Notes: generated by a model not told the origin, from the letters alone. 64,000 bases of DNA from Lactobacillus sp. CBA3605 (GCF_002970915.1 NZ_CP027190.1:1736001-1800000); one strand, 5' to 3'. Positions 1 through 9,786 are shown, counted from the first letter of the stretch. Program-made: numbers and translations.

Positions 1-666
1 GTCGCGAATAATATCATTTTGTTCTTTTTGAATCGTGGCAACAATATTTTGCATATAGGCATCATTTTGTTCGCCTAAGACGTTTTGTAAAATTTCGTCA
101 CCAACGGTTTCGTTAGTGTCGAACATATTTTTAATTTGACCCTGATTGATTTGAAATTGCCGTTTCTTAAGTAATTCGGTACTTTGTGTACCAGCCGGGG
201 CTTGATACTGAACCTGACCTAACGTCCCATTGTAGTAAACGGATGAGATGGGAGCCCGCCAATCATAGACGAGGAAGTTTTGGTCGGCGTCGACGAAAGA
301 AGCCGTGCCAATATATAGGCGTTCAGGTGTGTCATCTGGACTATCTTGAATATCAATGCGGCCAAAATAGGGCGAATTGCTGAGGTCTTTTAAGACGCCC
401 ACTTGCCGTTTTAAAATAGCTTCGGATTCAACTGCACGTTCCACCATTTGTTTTTGTTGTTGCAACGCAGCGTTGGTTTCAATGCGGTCATCCACTTCAA
501 AGGTATTGACGGAGTTATTATCACCATAGTTTTTCTGAATTACATCGGTTTCAAGATGGGCTTGGTTTAAGAGATGATCGGTCTGTTTAGACCGTGCCTT
601 AACCTGTTCAACGACTTGGTCCACCCGCTGTTGTTCTTGTTGCTGTTCTTGGTTTGATGTTGTCAC
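1..666 (-). CDS. helD: HelD-type UvrD-like helicase, N-terminal part (truncated by window edge)
   Basis: The minus-strand frame is open from a GTG at 666 to the window edge, giving 222 residues. A GGAGG at 676-680 lies 9 bases before the GTG. The N-terminus is Gln/Glu-rich and helical (a likely coiled coil). It is followed by the block IGTASFVDADQNFLVYDWRAP, typical of HelD/helicase IV proteins just before their split ATPase domain. In Firmicutes HelD binds RNA polymerase and helps release stalled enzyme from DNA or nucleic acids. The Walker motifs lie beyond the window, so the helicase core is inferred from the N-terminal block only. The gene diverges from the trpS leader and has its own consensus promoter. 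Confidence 0.85.
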   Translation of the reverse strand, partial: MTTSNQEQQQEQQRVDQVVEQVKARSKQTDHLLNQAHLETDVIQKNYGDNNSVNTFEVDDRIETNAALQQQKQMVERAVESEAILKRQVGVLKDLSNSPYFGRIDIQDSPDDTPERLYIGTASFVDADQNFLVYDWRAPISSVYYNGTLGQVQYQAPAGTQSTELLKKRQFQINQGQIKNMFDTNETVGDEILQNVLGEQNDAYMQNIVATIQKEQNDIIRD

Positions 667-710
667 TGATAACAGCCTCCAGTCTTAATTGTATCCATTT
701 TGCTTGAATA

Positions 711-739
711 ATTTTAGGCGGATTTAGGGGTAGTGTCAA
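711..739 (-). promoter_or_regulatory. Promoter of the helD-like gene
   Basis: On the minus strand TTGACA (739-734) and TAAAAT (716-711) are separated by 17 bases, a near-consensus vegetative promoter about 45 bases before the GTG start at 666. Confidence 0.75.
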
Positions 740-799
740 TTAAAGCGCCTGGGTTTAACTTAATTTACGAAAGTAGGTGCCGACTGCTTGGGATTTGTT

Positions 800-828
800 T
801 TGACAGCGGTGCGTGTAACGCTTAAACT
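800..828 (+). promoter_or_regulatory. Promoter of the trpS leader transcript
   Basis: TTGACA at 800-805 and TAAACT at 823-828 have a 17-base spacer. Transcription would start near 835, just before the T-box stem I region. Confidence 0.75.
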
Positions 829-837
829 AAAGGTAAA

Positions 838-1060
838 TGATCGTTGAAGAAAAGAACAGTAAGGCGTCCAAACAACAGAGACTTAGTGTGTGCTGAAAGC
901 TAAGATGGACTAATGAATTGGCTTTTTGGAGATTCGGTGAAAACCGGGAACCCACCCTTATCGGTTGAATGAGTGGCAGAATAAAATTCTGCAATTTAGG
1001 TGGTACCACGGTAATGCGTCCTAATTGACTATTGTTTTAGTTGATGAGGACGTTTTTTTT
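838..1060 (+). promoter_or_regulatory. T-box leader controlling trpS
   Basis: The leader carries the conserved T-box sequence AGGTGGTACCACGG at 998-1011. After it comes an intrinsic terminator whose stem CGTCCT (1017-1022) pairs with AGGACG (1047-1052) before eight Ts. Upstream is a stem I region with an AGAGA...GAAAGC distal segment near 880-900 and several TGG triplets (906, 919, 927). One of these could be the Trp specifier; 919-921 is my best guess. Uncharged tRNA-Trp would stabilise the antiterminator and switch on trpS. With the promoter and helD start, this fills the gene-free stretch 667-1077. Confidence 0.92.
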
Positions 1061-1062
1061 GA

Positions 1063-2094
<1,032 letters not shown>

Positions 2095-2139
2095 AACCTA
2101 AGTTCATTTAGGGTCATGTGTGAGTGTGAACATGAAATT

Positions 2140-2176
2140 GGCAGCCATTCTGGTTTTGAGAATGACTGCCGTTTTT
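2140..2176 (+). terminator. Terminator after trpS
   Basis: A 12-bp stem (2140-2151 with 2159-2170, one mismatch) is followed by G and six Ts. Confidence 0.85.
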
Positions 2177-2298
2177 TGGTTTCCCACCATCATTCAGCCA
2201 CCTAACCGTATTAATTGTGTTCAAGCGCTGTTTTCGCCAATCAGGTGGAAGCATGATAGAATGATAACCAATTATAATTGATAGAGGAGCGTTTAGTA

Positions 2299-3297
2299 GT
2301 GACAGAATCAACATTTTGGCAAGCGTTGGCGACGCAGGCCCGTTCAGAACAGCGACCATTTTTTACGATGGCACCAATGGAAGCCGTTAGTAATACTGTT
2401 TTTCGGCAGGTTGTCGCACAAGCGGCAGCGCCTGATGCTTTTTTCACTGAATTCGTCTATGCGCGCAGTGTTACAGATGCGACAACGAAGTTCCCCATAC
2501 ATGGGCGGCTATATGTAGCACCGGCAGAAACTAAGGCGCCGGTTGTCCAACTTTGGGGCCAGACACCGGCTGATTTTGCGACCGCGGCCATGGCGGTTAA
2601 GCAACAAGGGTTTCAAGCCATTGATTTAAATATGGGCTGCCCGGATGGCACGATTATTAAGCATCATGGTGGTAGTGACTTGATTCGACATCCTGATTGG
2701 GCGGTCGAATGTATTGCAGCGGCCAAAACGGCTGGCTTGGCGGTGAGTGTTAAGACGCGGTTAGGCTATAGCAAAGTTACTGAGTATCGCGCTTGGTTAA
2801 CAACGTTGTTACAACAAGATGTGGACCTATTAACGGTGCATTTGCGAACCAAGCAAGAGATGAGTAAAGTTGGCGCTCATTTTGAACTCATTGATGAGTT
2901 GATTCAATTGCGAGATGCGATTGCGCCACAGACTTTATTACAATTAAATGGAGATATTCCAGATTATCAAGCTGGGTTAGCTTTAGCGCAACAACATCCG
3001 GGATTAGATGGTATCATGATTGGCCGTGGGGTTTTTGCAAGTCCATTTGCATTTGCGAAACAACCACATCAGCAGACCTTAGCGGAGTTACTCGGGTTGC
3101 TACGACGGCAATTAGATTTGTTTGATGATTTTGCGACGCGCTATGATGTGCCGCGCTTTCCAGCCTTAAAACGGTTTTTTAAGATCTATGCCCGCCCAGA
3201 GTTAGGGGCAACGGCGTTACGGAACCAGTTGATGGCAGCGAAATCAACGACAGCTGTGCGGCAAATTTTGACTGATTTTGAAGCGCAATTAAGTTAA
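2299..3297 (+). CDS. dus: tRNA-dihydrouridine synthase
   Basis: This FMN-dependent enzyme reduces uridine to dihydrouridine in tRNA D-loops. The fold's landmarks are visible: an opening MAPMEAVSNTVFRQ strand, FTEFVYAR, the catalytic-cysteine block NMGCPDGTIIKHHGGS (Cys near residue 114) and the FMN phosphate-binding end MIGRGVFASPFAF. The protein is about 332 residues, normal for the family. I chose GTG 2299 because AGAGGAG at 2283-2289 sits 9 bases before it; an in-frame TTG at 2278 has no such site. Which uridine it modifies, and which Dus subgroup (DusC-like is possible), cannot be settled here. Confidence 0.92.
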   Translation: MTESTFWQALATQARSEQRPFFTMAPMEAVSNTVFRQVVAQAAAPDAFFTEFVYARSVTDATTKFPIHGRLYVAPAETKAPVVQLWGQTPADFATAAMAVKQQGFQAIDLNMGCPDGTIIKHHGGSDLIRHPDWAVECIAAAKTAGLAVSVKTRLGYSKVTEYRAWLTTLLQQDVDLLTVHLRTKQEMSKVGAHFELIDELIQLRDAIAPQTLLQLNGDIPDYQAGLALAQQHPGLDGIMIGRGVFASPFAFAKQPHQQTLAELLGLLRRQLDLFDDFATRYDVPRFPALKRFFKIYARPELGATALRNQLMAAKSTTAVRQILTDFEAQLS

Positions 3298-3307
3298 TAG
3301 TCAATCA

Positions 3308-3340
3308 GGCTCACGACTTTTAAATGTCGGGAGTCTTTTT
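3308..3340 (+). terminator. Terminator after dus
   Basis: A 10-bp imperfect stem (3308-3317 with 3326-3335) is followed by five Ts. Confidence 0.65.
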
Positions 3341-3428
3341 GATTGGCCTGCAACCTCACGCCCGCAACGCACCGGCTTTAATGTTAAAATAAAAATAATA
3401 ACTAAAATGTAAAGTGAGCGTGGTGTTG

Positions 3429-4346
3429 ATGGAAAACTTAGCAATTGTGGACTTGGGATCAAATTCGGCACGAATGGCAGTTAATCGCCTTCACCCCAAT
3501 GGCACGGTTGAAGAAATCAAACGCGTCAAAGAAGACACGCGGTTATCAAAAGGAATGGGGGCAGCCCATATCCTACAACCAGCGGCGATTGAGCGGACCA
3601 TCAAAGCCCTATTAAATTTTAAGCAATTGTATGTGCATTTACCGAATACCAAAGTCATCGGAATCACGACGGCGGCGGTTCGAATGGCTAAAAACCAGAC
3701 CGAGTTCTTGGATCGGGTTAAAAAGGAAGTGGGCTTAGACCTCCAAGTCTTGGCTGGTGACGATGAGGCCTACTATGATTACTTAGGCGTTGCGAACTCG
3801 TTAGTCATTCAGGATTGTTTGATTTTGGATACTGGTGGGGCCAGTTGTGAACTGATTTTAGTAAAAGACGGTCGCAAGCAACAATTGATTAGTGTGCCCT
3901 TTGGGGCGGTGACTCTATCGGAACAATTTCAACTTGATGATTTGGTGCCCGCAGCTAATCTATTTCGGGCGCAGATGTTTTTGCGCAATCGGTTGGCGGA
4001 TATTTGGTGGCTTAGTGAGGCTGTGCATTACCCGATTGTCTTATTGGGCGGGGCTAATCGGACGCTAGCACGAATCAATCGTCGGCGACAAAAAAAGTTA
4101 AAAGTAGAAGATATTCATGGGTATCGCTTAAAAACAGAAACGGTCTATCATACTTTTTTAGACTTATTAAACCGGTCGCGTCAAGGACGTCAGGATATTT
4201 CCGGGATGGAATATGGCCGGGCAGATATTATTGTCGGGGGCATGTTGCCGTTAGTCACCTTGTTACAAATGTTAGACAGTGACCGCGTGATTTTTTCAGA
4301 AAGTGGTGTCCGTGAAGGCATCATTTCAGAATATTTAAATCAGTAA
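3429..4346 (+). CDS. Ppx/GppA-family phosphatase (exopolyphosphatase-like)
   Basis: This member of the ASKHA ATPase-fold Ppx/GppA family hydrolyses polyphosphate ends or the pppGpp gamma-phosphate. The N-terminal phosphate-1 motif IVDLGSNSARM and the later DTGGASCELILVKDG motif are clear. At about 305 residues it matches the short, single-module members that lack the C-terminal HD region of E. coli Ppx. The ATG at 3429 gives a family-typical start (MENLAIVDLG), but a GTG at 3414 is also possible and neither has a strong ribosome-binding site. The HMG-CoA reductase gene follows after 27 bases, so they may be co-transcribed. Substrate is not resolved. Confidence 0.85.
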   Translation: MENLAIVDLGSNSARMAVNRLHPNGTVEEIKRVKEDTRLSKGMGAAHILQPAAIERTIKALLNFKQLYVHLPNTKVIGITTAAVRMAKNQTEFLDRVKKEVGLDLQVLAGDDEAYYDYLGVANSLVIQDCLILDTGGASCELILVKDGRKQQLISVPFGAVTLSEQFQLDDLVPAANLFRAQMFLRNRLADIWWLSEAVHYPIVLLGGANRTLARINRRRQKKLKVEDIHGYRLKTETVYHTFLDLLNRSRQGRQDISGMEYGRADIIVGGMLPLVTLLQMLDSDRVIFSESGVREGIISEYLNQ

Positions 4347-4373
4347 ACTGAATTTAAAGATAGGACTGATTAT

Positions 4374-5648
4374 ATGACGGCTGATTTTCGCCATTTTTAT
4401 CAAAAAGATTGGGCTGAACGGACGGCCTTAGTCGCTGAACAAGCGCAGTTGTCGGCAACGGAAACTGCGCTGTTTAAACAGCATTATGACCCTAAGCATC
4501 GTGAGATTATTGAGAATTATTTAACGGATTATGCGGTGCCGATGGGCGTAGCCGTGAACTTTGTTGTGGATGGCACGCCGCGGCTAGTGCCGATGGTGAC
4601 CGAAGAACCATCGGTGATTGCCGCAGCTAGTAACGGTGCCAAAATTGTGAAACGTGCCGGTGGCTTTAGCACGAGCGTGAGCCAACGTGAAATGATTGGT
4701 CAAATCGTATTGGAAAAAGTTGACGACGTGGTGGCAACTACACAACTGATTATGGCGCAGCAAACAGCACTTTTAGCTGTAGCGGATGCGGCCCATCCAA
4801 GTTTACAACGGCGTGGCGGTGGCGCCCGACAATTACGTATTCGGCGCTTAGGTCAGGGTTATTTATCAATTGATTTATTGGTTGATGTTCAAGCTGCGAT
4901 GGGTGCTAATATGCTAAATAGTATGTTGGAAGCCGTTGCCAAGTCGATTGGTGTGCTAACCAAACATAATGCGTTGATGAGTATCTTGTCTAACTATGCA
5001 ACGGCGAGCTTGGTTCGCGCCAGTTGTCGGCTACCAGTTAGTCTATTACAAGCGGGGCGTTATTCAGGTCAATTAGTGGCACAAAAGCTGGTAGCGGCCA
5101 GTACCGTGGCACAGTTAGACCCGTATCGGGCAACAACGCATAATAAAGGTATCATGAATGGAATTGATGCGGTCGCCATGGCAACGGGAAATGATTGGCG
5201 CGCGTTAGAGAGCGGGGCCCATGCGTATGCGGCCCGCGACGGTCAGTATCGGGGCCTGAGTACCTGGACATTGGCCGGAAAAGAGCTGGTTGGCACCTTA
5301 GAATTGCCGTTACCGGTGGGAATTGTCGGGGGGTCAATCAAAATTAATGCGCTGGCCCAACTGAATCAACGCTTATTGGGCGTGACGACGGCCACTGAAT
5401 TGGCTAAAACCATGGCAGCAGTAGGCTTAGGTCAAAACTTGGCGGCTTTGCGGGCGCTAGTGACAACTGGAATTCAACAAGGCCATATGCACTTGCAACT
5501 GAAATCGTTAGCGTTAGCGGCCGGTGCGACCACCGCTGAGTTACCAGTAGTATTGCAACGTTTGGAACAAGCACCGCAACAAGACTTAGCCACGACCCAA
5601 CAACTTATCGCCACTTTAAGGCAATCAAAGGAAGAGACGCATGACTAA
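4374..5648 (+). CDS. mvaA: Hydroxymethylglutaryl-CoA reductase, class II
   Basis: This enzyme interconverts HMG-CoA and mevalonate, the committed step of the mevalonate route to isopentenyl diphosphate used by lactobacilli. The 424-residue length fits bacterial class II enzymes. Recognisable blocks are GGFSTSVSQREMIGQI, the coenzyme-binding AAMGANMLNSM, NKGIMNGIDAVAMATGNDW (catalytic Lys/Asp region) and the C-terminal QQGHMHLQLKSLA holding the catalytic His. The ATG at 4374 follows ATAGGA. The stop overlaps the start of the next gene by 8 bases, so the two are probably translationally coupled. Confidence 0.95.
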   Translation: MTADFRHFYQKDWAERTALVAEQAQLSATETALFKQHYDPKHREIIENYLTDYAVPMGVAVNFVVDGTPRLVPMVTEEPSVIAAASNGAKIVKRAGGFSTSVSQREMIGQIVLEKVDDVVATTQLIMAQQTALLAVADAAHPSLQRRGGGARQLRIRRLGQGYLSIDLLVDVQAAMGANMLNSMLEAVAKSIGVLTKHNALMSILSNYATASLVRASCRLPVSLLQAGRYSGQLVAQKLVAASTVAQLDPYRATTHNKGIMNGIDAVAMATGNDWRALESGAHAYAARDGQYRGLSTWTLAGKELVGTLELPLPVGIVGGSIKINALAQLNQRLLGVTTATELAKTMAAVGLGQNLAALRALVTTGIQQGHMHLQLKSLALAAGATTAELPVVLQRLEQAPQQDLATTQQLIATLRQSKEETHD

Positions 5649-6600
5649 AATTAACTTAAATCAAGCAGTATCGGATTTATTAACAACGACGAATTCATTA
5701 TTTCCGGGGAATGTGACCGTAACTTTTGGTGAGACGGTTTCTGGATATGTGCGACATGACCAAGCGCAACAAGTGATGACGGCGGGGGACATTGAGATTC
5801 ATGTTAGCGATGTGACAGCGCCAAATTATACGGCATCACATGAACTCTTACATTTATTATTACTGTTACAAGGTTTTCCACAAGTGACCTTTAATCTAAC
5901 CACTAGAAATGATCAACTGGATGAACAGCTAATGGCAATCGCAATGGAATTGTATGATTTGGTGGCACACATTCTTGTGGTTCAAAAACAACGCCAACAT
6001 GCATTAATCGATGAGGATATTGAAGACCGCTACTTTAGTGGGGTTGCGGCAACGATTGATCCAGAAAATCCGCAAAAAACGGATGCGATGATGACATTAC
6101 GGTTGTTGACACTAACGGATTTGTTAGTCTTTTTTGATGGTCAACTGACGCCAACTCGAGCTGATAAAGTCGCCGCTGATTATCCACAAGCTTGGGCGGC
6201 TGCCCAACAGTTATATGCCGGGATGACGGCTAAGCCAGTGACCACACCTTTTGCGATGCGGCGTGCGGTCGTTAAATTGTTCAATGCGTTCGATGCCCAG
6301 ATGACGGCATGGCAGCTACCCTTACTACATGGTAGTGAATTCGTGACGGTTCAAAGTGTGTTGAGTGAACGGCAATTACGGTTAGAAGTGCGGCAATTAT
6401 TTGATGTTTATCATTCTGAAATGGTTGATAAGACCAAACATACACGTGCGTATATTGGGTTAAATAAAGGTGATCGGCAAAATGCGTTTGTCATTCCAGC
6501 GCCGGCCCAAAAACGGAGTGATGCTTTTTTCAAAACGCTATACGCAAAATCAGTAAAGGACTTATTAACTGAATTACAGGAACCGTTTACGATTCGATAA
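5641..6600 (+). CDS. Uncharacterised HELLH-motif protein (possibly the group annotated IpaB/EvcA family in lactobacilli)
   Basis: The function is not recognised with confidence. The 319-residue protein carries ASHELLHLLLLLQGFP with HELLH at residues 67-71, the HExxH pattern of zinc metallopeptidases. No signal peptide is seen, so it would be cytosolic. A third metal ligand is not obvious, although acidic and His-containing helices follow (LYDLVAHILV, near 100-115). The gene overlaps mvaA by 8 bases, with GGAAGAGA before ATG 5641, so it is made with HMG-CoA reductase. Similar proteins in lactobacilli are, from memory, labelled IpaB/EvcA family, a name that says nothing about activity. Peptidase activity is inference only. 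Confidence 0.7.
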   Translation: MTKINLNQAVSDLLTTTNSLFPGNVTVTFGETVSGYVRHDQAQQVMTAGDIEIHVSDVTAPNYTASHELLHLLLLLQGFPQVTFNLTTRNDQLDEQLMAIAMELYDLVAHILVVQKQRQHALIDEDIEDRYFSGVAATIDPENPQKTDAMMTLRLLTLTDLLVFFDGQLTPTRADKVAADYPQAWAAAQQLYAGMTAKPVTTPFAMRRAVVKLFNAFDAQMTAWQLPLLHGSEFVTVQSVLSERQLRLEVRQLFDVYHSEMVDKTKHTRAYIGLNKGDRQNAFVIPAPAQKRSDAFFKTLYAKSVKDLLTELQEPFTIR

Positions 6601-6645
6601 TGGTCGTAATGAAGGTTGTTAATTTTTTGAAGGGGTGACCGTTTG

Positions 6646-7488
6646 ATGATAACGATTGGGCTAACAACTTGGACGGAACATCCGCGCCTACTGGGCGGGA
6701 CGGACAAATTAACTTTAACGGAATATTCGGGTGTCTTGCCGGTAGTTGAAGTTGATACACCCTTCTATGGTATTCCCAAACCAAGTACTGTTGCCAAGTG
6801 GCAAAAAGCGGTCCCGGCCAGGTTTCAGTTTATTCTTAAGGCGAATCAAACGATGACCTTGCATGATTCGTATGAAGATGGTATTTCGATGGATGCTTTG
6901 AAATTAGCTTATCGAAATTATCGGGCCATGTTAAAACCATTGCTACAGCATCAGCAATTAAAGGCGATTTTATTCCAATTTCCACCGTTTTTCGAACGCT
7001 CAACGCGTAATTTTCATTATTTACAACGGATGGTGACTTGGCTACCAGGCTTACCAATTGCAGTTGAGTTCCGGAATCAAAGCTGGTATGAACCCGGTGT
7101 GAAGGACTCAGTTTTAAGTTTTTTAAAGGACTTAGGTATTATTCACGTGGTGGTCGACGAGCCGCACGCCTTAAATGATGGCGTTAGCTTAGAACCAGTG
7201 GTGACGAGCCCTAAGCTTGCCATGATACGGTTGCATGGGCGCAATCAAACTGGCTGGTCGACTAAAGGGCCTAACTGGCGGGGACAGCGGACCTTATACC
7301 GGTATAGCGATACCGAGTTAGCCGAGTTAAAAGTTTTAGTTGAACAGTTACAATCCCAGACCCAGGAGGTTTGTGTTATTTTCAATAATAATGCCGGTGG
7401 TGATGCCGCGGATAATGCATTGGCACTAAAGACGTTACTGGGCGTTTCTTTTGGTGATTTAGGGCCGCAGCAGTTGGATTTGTTTTAG
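6646..7488 (+). CDS. DUF72 family protein (YecE-like TIM barrel)
   Basis: The 280-residue product has the DUF72 pattern: an opening strand IGLTTWTEHP, EVDTPFYGIPKPSTVAKW, the KANQ segment, IAVEFRNQSWY and a C-terminal VCVIFNNNAGGDAADNA. The family forms a TIM-barrel-like fold of uncertain biochemical role, so no reaction is assigned. ATG 6646 is preferred over TTG 6643 because GAAGGGGTGA at 6629-6638 then has normal spacing. It follows the HELLH protein by 45 bases on the same strand and may belong to the same transcript. Confidence 0.88.
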   Translation: MITIGLTTWTEHPRLLGGTDKLTLTEYSGVLPVVEVDTPFYGIPKPSTVAKWQKAVPARFQFILKANQTMTLHDSYEDGISMDALKLAYRNYRAMLKPLLQHQQLKAILFQFPPFFERSTRNFHYLQRMVTWLPGLPIAVEFRNQSWYEPGVKDSVLSFLKDLGIIHVVVDEPHALNDGVSLEPVVTSPKLAMIRLHGRNQTGWSTKGPNWRGQRTLYRYSDTELAELKVLVEQLQSQTQEVCVIFNNNAGGDAADNALALKTLLGVSFGDLGPQQLDLF

Positions 7489-7593
7489 GTGCACAGAAGA
7501 ACACTAAAAGAACAGGGTGCATTGCCTAAAGTATGTTAATCTGAGCTTATAAGTATGGATAGCACGGATGAACTAATTTAGGAGGTAATCCCG

Positions 7594-7857
7594 GTGGGAA
7601 AAGTGGATTCTAAAGATAATAATTTGGCTTTAAATCGGCATAAGTTTGCTGAAATGGTTGTGAATTCTCATCGCGTTTCGGATGACTTAGATCCTGAAGC
7701 GATTGTTAAACGCAAATTAACCTTATATTTAACAGCCTACTATATGGCTGAAAGATTTAATAAATTAGAAGATGGTCATTTTCACGGTGAAATGGGAACG
7801 GCGCATTATCAAAAATTGCTACAACAGTTAAAAGATGAAAAATTTGGTGACTGGTAG
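7594..7857 (+). CDS. Small conserved-type protein of unknown function
   Basis: An 87-residue charged cytosolic protein begins at GTG 7594 behind a strong AGGAGGT at 7581-7587. It is predicted mostly helical, with no cysteines, no membrane segment and no motif I can name. It ends in a helix-rich acidic/basic tail (YQKLLQQLKDEKFGDW). It stands alone between the DUF72 gene and the citrate cluster and has its own terminator at 7879-7907. The strong ribosome-binding site and terminator support a real gene. Confidence 0.8.
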   Translation: MGKVDSKDNNLALNRHKFAEMVVNSHRVSDDLDPEAIVKRKLTLYLTAYYMAERFNKLEDGHFHGEMGTAHYQKLLQQLKDEKFGDW

Positions 7858-7878
7858 TCAAAGTAACCAGCTAAGCAA

Positions 7879-7907
7879 GCGTTTGAGCTAAACTCAGACG
7901 CTTTTTT
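7879..7907 (+). terminator. Terminator after the small unknown gene
   Basis: GCGTTTGAG (7879-7887) pairs with CTCAGACGC (7893-7901), one mismatch, followed by six Ts. Confidence 0.85.
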
Positions 7908-7976
7908 GTTGGCTACTATTCAATATTATGTTGGCTTTTAGCTGGAAGTGTTCTTTAAGTGTGTTTACCCGTAAAA

Positions 7977-7997
7977 ACGATATCGTAAACGCTTTCA
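7977..7997 (+). promoter_or_regulatory. Palindrome plus cre-like site upstream of the citrate transporter
   Basis: A perfect 10-bp palindrome ACGATATCGT (7977-7986) abuts CGTAAACGCTTTCA (7984-7997), which matches the CcpA cre pattern. A -10-like TATGCT follows at 8004-8009 with no good -35, as expected of an activator-dependent promoter. CcpA control and a second regulator at the palindrome are inferences. Confidence 0.6.
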
Positions 7998-8043
7998 ATA
8001 GACTATGCTGGGCATATAGAGAACCTAAGGAGGAGCTGAAATC

Positions 8044-9390
8044 ATGTTACTGACAATAATTTCTTATGCCATGATTGTCGTCTTCATGTTTATTATCATG
8101 AAGAAAAAGCTATCACCATTCACGGCATTAGTGCTAGTACCGTTAGTTTTTGCAATTATTGCGATGGTCGCCGGGGTTGCTAAAAAGGGAACCATCGGCG
8201 ATTTTGTTTTGGAAGGCATCAAGACCACTGCCAACACGGGAATTATGTTATTATTTGCTATTCTTTATTTTTCGATTATGTTAGATGCTGGTTTGTTTGA
8301 TCCGATTACTAAGAAAATGATTTATTTTGCAAAGGGCGATCCGATGAAAGTCTTGATTGCAACCGCAGTAGTGGCGGCTGCCGTTTCATTAAACGGTGAT
8401 GGGACCACGACGACCTTAATTTGTTGTTCTGCCTTTATTCCAATTTACAAAAAATTAAAGATGCGGATGATGAATTTAGGAGTCTTAGTCATTTTGCAGA
8501 ATACCATCATGAACTTATTGCCTTGGGGTGGCCCTACCGCACGGGCAATGGCTGTTTTAGATGTTGGCGCCAGCATCCTAGCCTATGTTTTGCCTGGCAT
8601 GATTTTGGCGTTACTTTACGTTACTTTTATCGTTGCGCCGAGTATGGGTAAAAAAGAACGTAAACGGTTGGGTGTTAAACAGTTAACCCCTGCAGAAATT
8701 GAAGCGATGACGCAAGTGACTGATCCTGAAGTTGCGGATATTCGACGGCCACAGAACTTTATTTTTAATGGCATTTTAACGATTGTACTGATTGCCTGGT
8801 TAGTCGCTGGTTCCTTTATTAAAGCGTTAGAGATGCCACCATTGCTTTTATTCTTAGTGGGGACTTGTATCGCGCTAATGGTTAATTATCCTAAATTAAA
8901 AGATCAGTCGAAACGCATTGGTGCTAATGGTGGCGACGCAGTTCAAGTTGTCATTTTAGTTTTTGCGGCAGGGGTCTTCATGGGGATTTTCCAAGGAACC
9001 GGGATGGCAACTGCTTTGGCCCAAAGTTTTACCCAAATTATCCCGCATCAATTGGCCGGTTTTTGGGGACTCGTCATTGCAGTTATTTCGGCACTCGGTA
9101 CCTTCTTCTTATCGAATGATGGGTTTTATTTCGGAGTCTTACCAGTCTTGGCCCAAGCTGGGCGAGCATATGGATTTACCAATATGCAAATGGCGTTAGC
9201 ATCGTTAATGGGTCAGGCGTTCCATTTGCTCAGTCCACTCGTGGCTTTTATCTACTTACTACTACGGTTAACTGGGTTAGACATGGGGGCTTGGCAAAAA
9301 GAAACGGCCAAATATGCCTTAGGCGTTTTCGCAATTTTCGTGGTAACAATTCTGTTAACGGGGCATATGCCATTTTATATTCCGCAATGA
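8044..9390 (+). CDS. Citrate transporter, CitMHS family
   Basis: A 448-residue integral membrane protein with about 12 hydrophobic segments, matching CitMHS secondary transporters that import citrate complexed to a divalent metal with protons. Family features include the conserved LNGDGTTTTLICCSAFIPIYKKL region, NTIMNLLPWGGPTARA in the first half and FFLSNDGFYFGVLPVLAQ in the second. ATG 8044 follows AAGGAGGAG. It heads the citrate cluster, so citrate import for fermentation is the natural role. Metal preference (Mg or Ca type) cannot be read from sequence. Confidence 0.92.
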   Translation: MLLTIISYAMIVVFMFIIMKKKLSPFTALVLVPLVFAIIAMVAGVAKKGTIGDFVLEGIKTTANTGIMLLFAILYFSIMLDAGLFDPITKKMIYFAKGDPMKVLIATAVVAAAVSLNGDGTTTTLICCSAFIPIYKKLKMRMMNLGVLVILQNTIMNLLPWGGPTARAMAVLDVGASILAYVLPGMILALLYVTFIVAPSMGKKERKRLGVKQLTPAEIEAMTQVTDPEVADIRRPQNFIFNGILTIVLIAWLVAGSFIKALEMPPLLLFLVGTCIALMVNYPKLKDQSKRIGANGGDAVQVVILVFAAGVFMGIFQGTGMATALAQSFTQIIPHQLAGFWGLVIAVISALGTFFLSNDGFYFGVLPVLAQAGRAYGFTNMQMALASLMGQAFHLLSPLVAFIYLLLRLTGLDMGAWQKETAKYALGVFAIFVVTILLTGHMPFYIPQ

Positions 9391-9404
9391 GCGTTAGTAA
9401 CAAA

Positions 9405-9417
9405 TGAAAGCGATTCA
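9405..9417 (+). promoter_or_regulatory. cre-like site between transporter and oad/cit genes
   Basis: TGAAAGCGATTCA, inside ATGAAAGCGATTCAT, closely matches the cre consensus. It lies in the 57-base gap before oadH and could repress the downstream part of the cluster by roadblock, or a local promoter. Confidence 0.65.
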
Positions 9418-9447
9418 TCTGACTACCGTGATAAGGAGGTGACAAGG

Positions 9448-9786
9448 ATGCCCAATTTTTTGCAACAATTATTTCATCATTCGACGGTACCAAGCACGAA
9501 GCCTTTGCCAGCTGTGGGTAGCAAAATTAATGAACTGAATAATGCTGAGTGGGAGGTCGTGCCAGAATATATTGCTGTTGATCCCCATGAACAAGTCATG
9601 CCGGCATTAATCGCCGCTAGCGTGGTGACTGATCAAGCGCCGAATAGTCACTTGGTTTTAAAACAGTTATCTGTTCAAAATCCTGAGGCCCAATTGGTGA
9701 GCATTATCACCAGTAGTTGTGCATTAGAGCTAGGCGATGGCACATTTGTTATTAAATCAATTAGAAAGCGAGTTGACCGGCACTAA
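9448..9786 (+). CDS. oadH: Oxaloacetate decarboxylase accessory subunit, OadH-like
   Basis: A 112-residue soluble-looking protein lies directly before the biotin carrier gene. The region from residue about 45 (PEYIAVDPHEQVMPALIAASVV) to the end (GDGTFVIKSIRKR) resembles small subunits found in sodium-pumping decarboxylase operons. Position and size match OadH of the Enterococcus faecalis oadHDB genes, which was assigned to the membrane decarboxylase complex there. ATG 9448 lies 7 bases after AAGGAGGT; the upstream GTG 9439 overlaps that site and is rejected. The stop TAA shares bases with the oadD ATG (TAATG), implying coupling. The assignment rests on context and modest resemblance. Confidence 0.7.
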   Translation: MPNFLQQLFHHSTVPSTKPLPAVGSKINELNNAEWEVVPEYIAVDPHEQVMPALIAASVVTDQAPNSHLVLKQLSVQNPEAQLVSIITSSCALELGDGTFVIKSIRKRVDRH

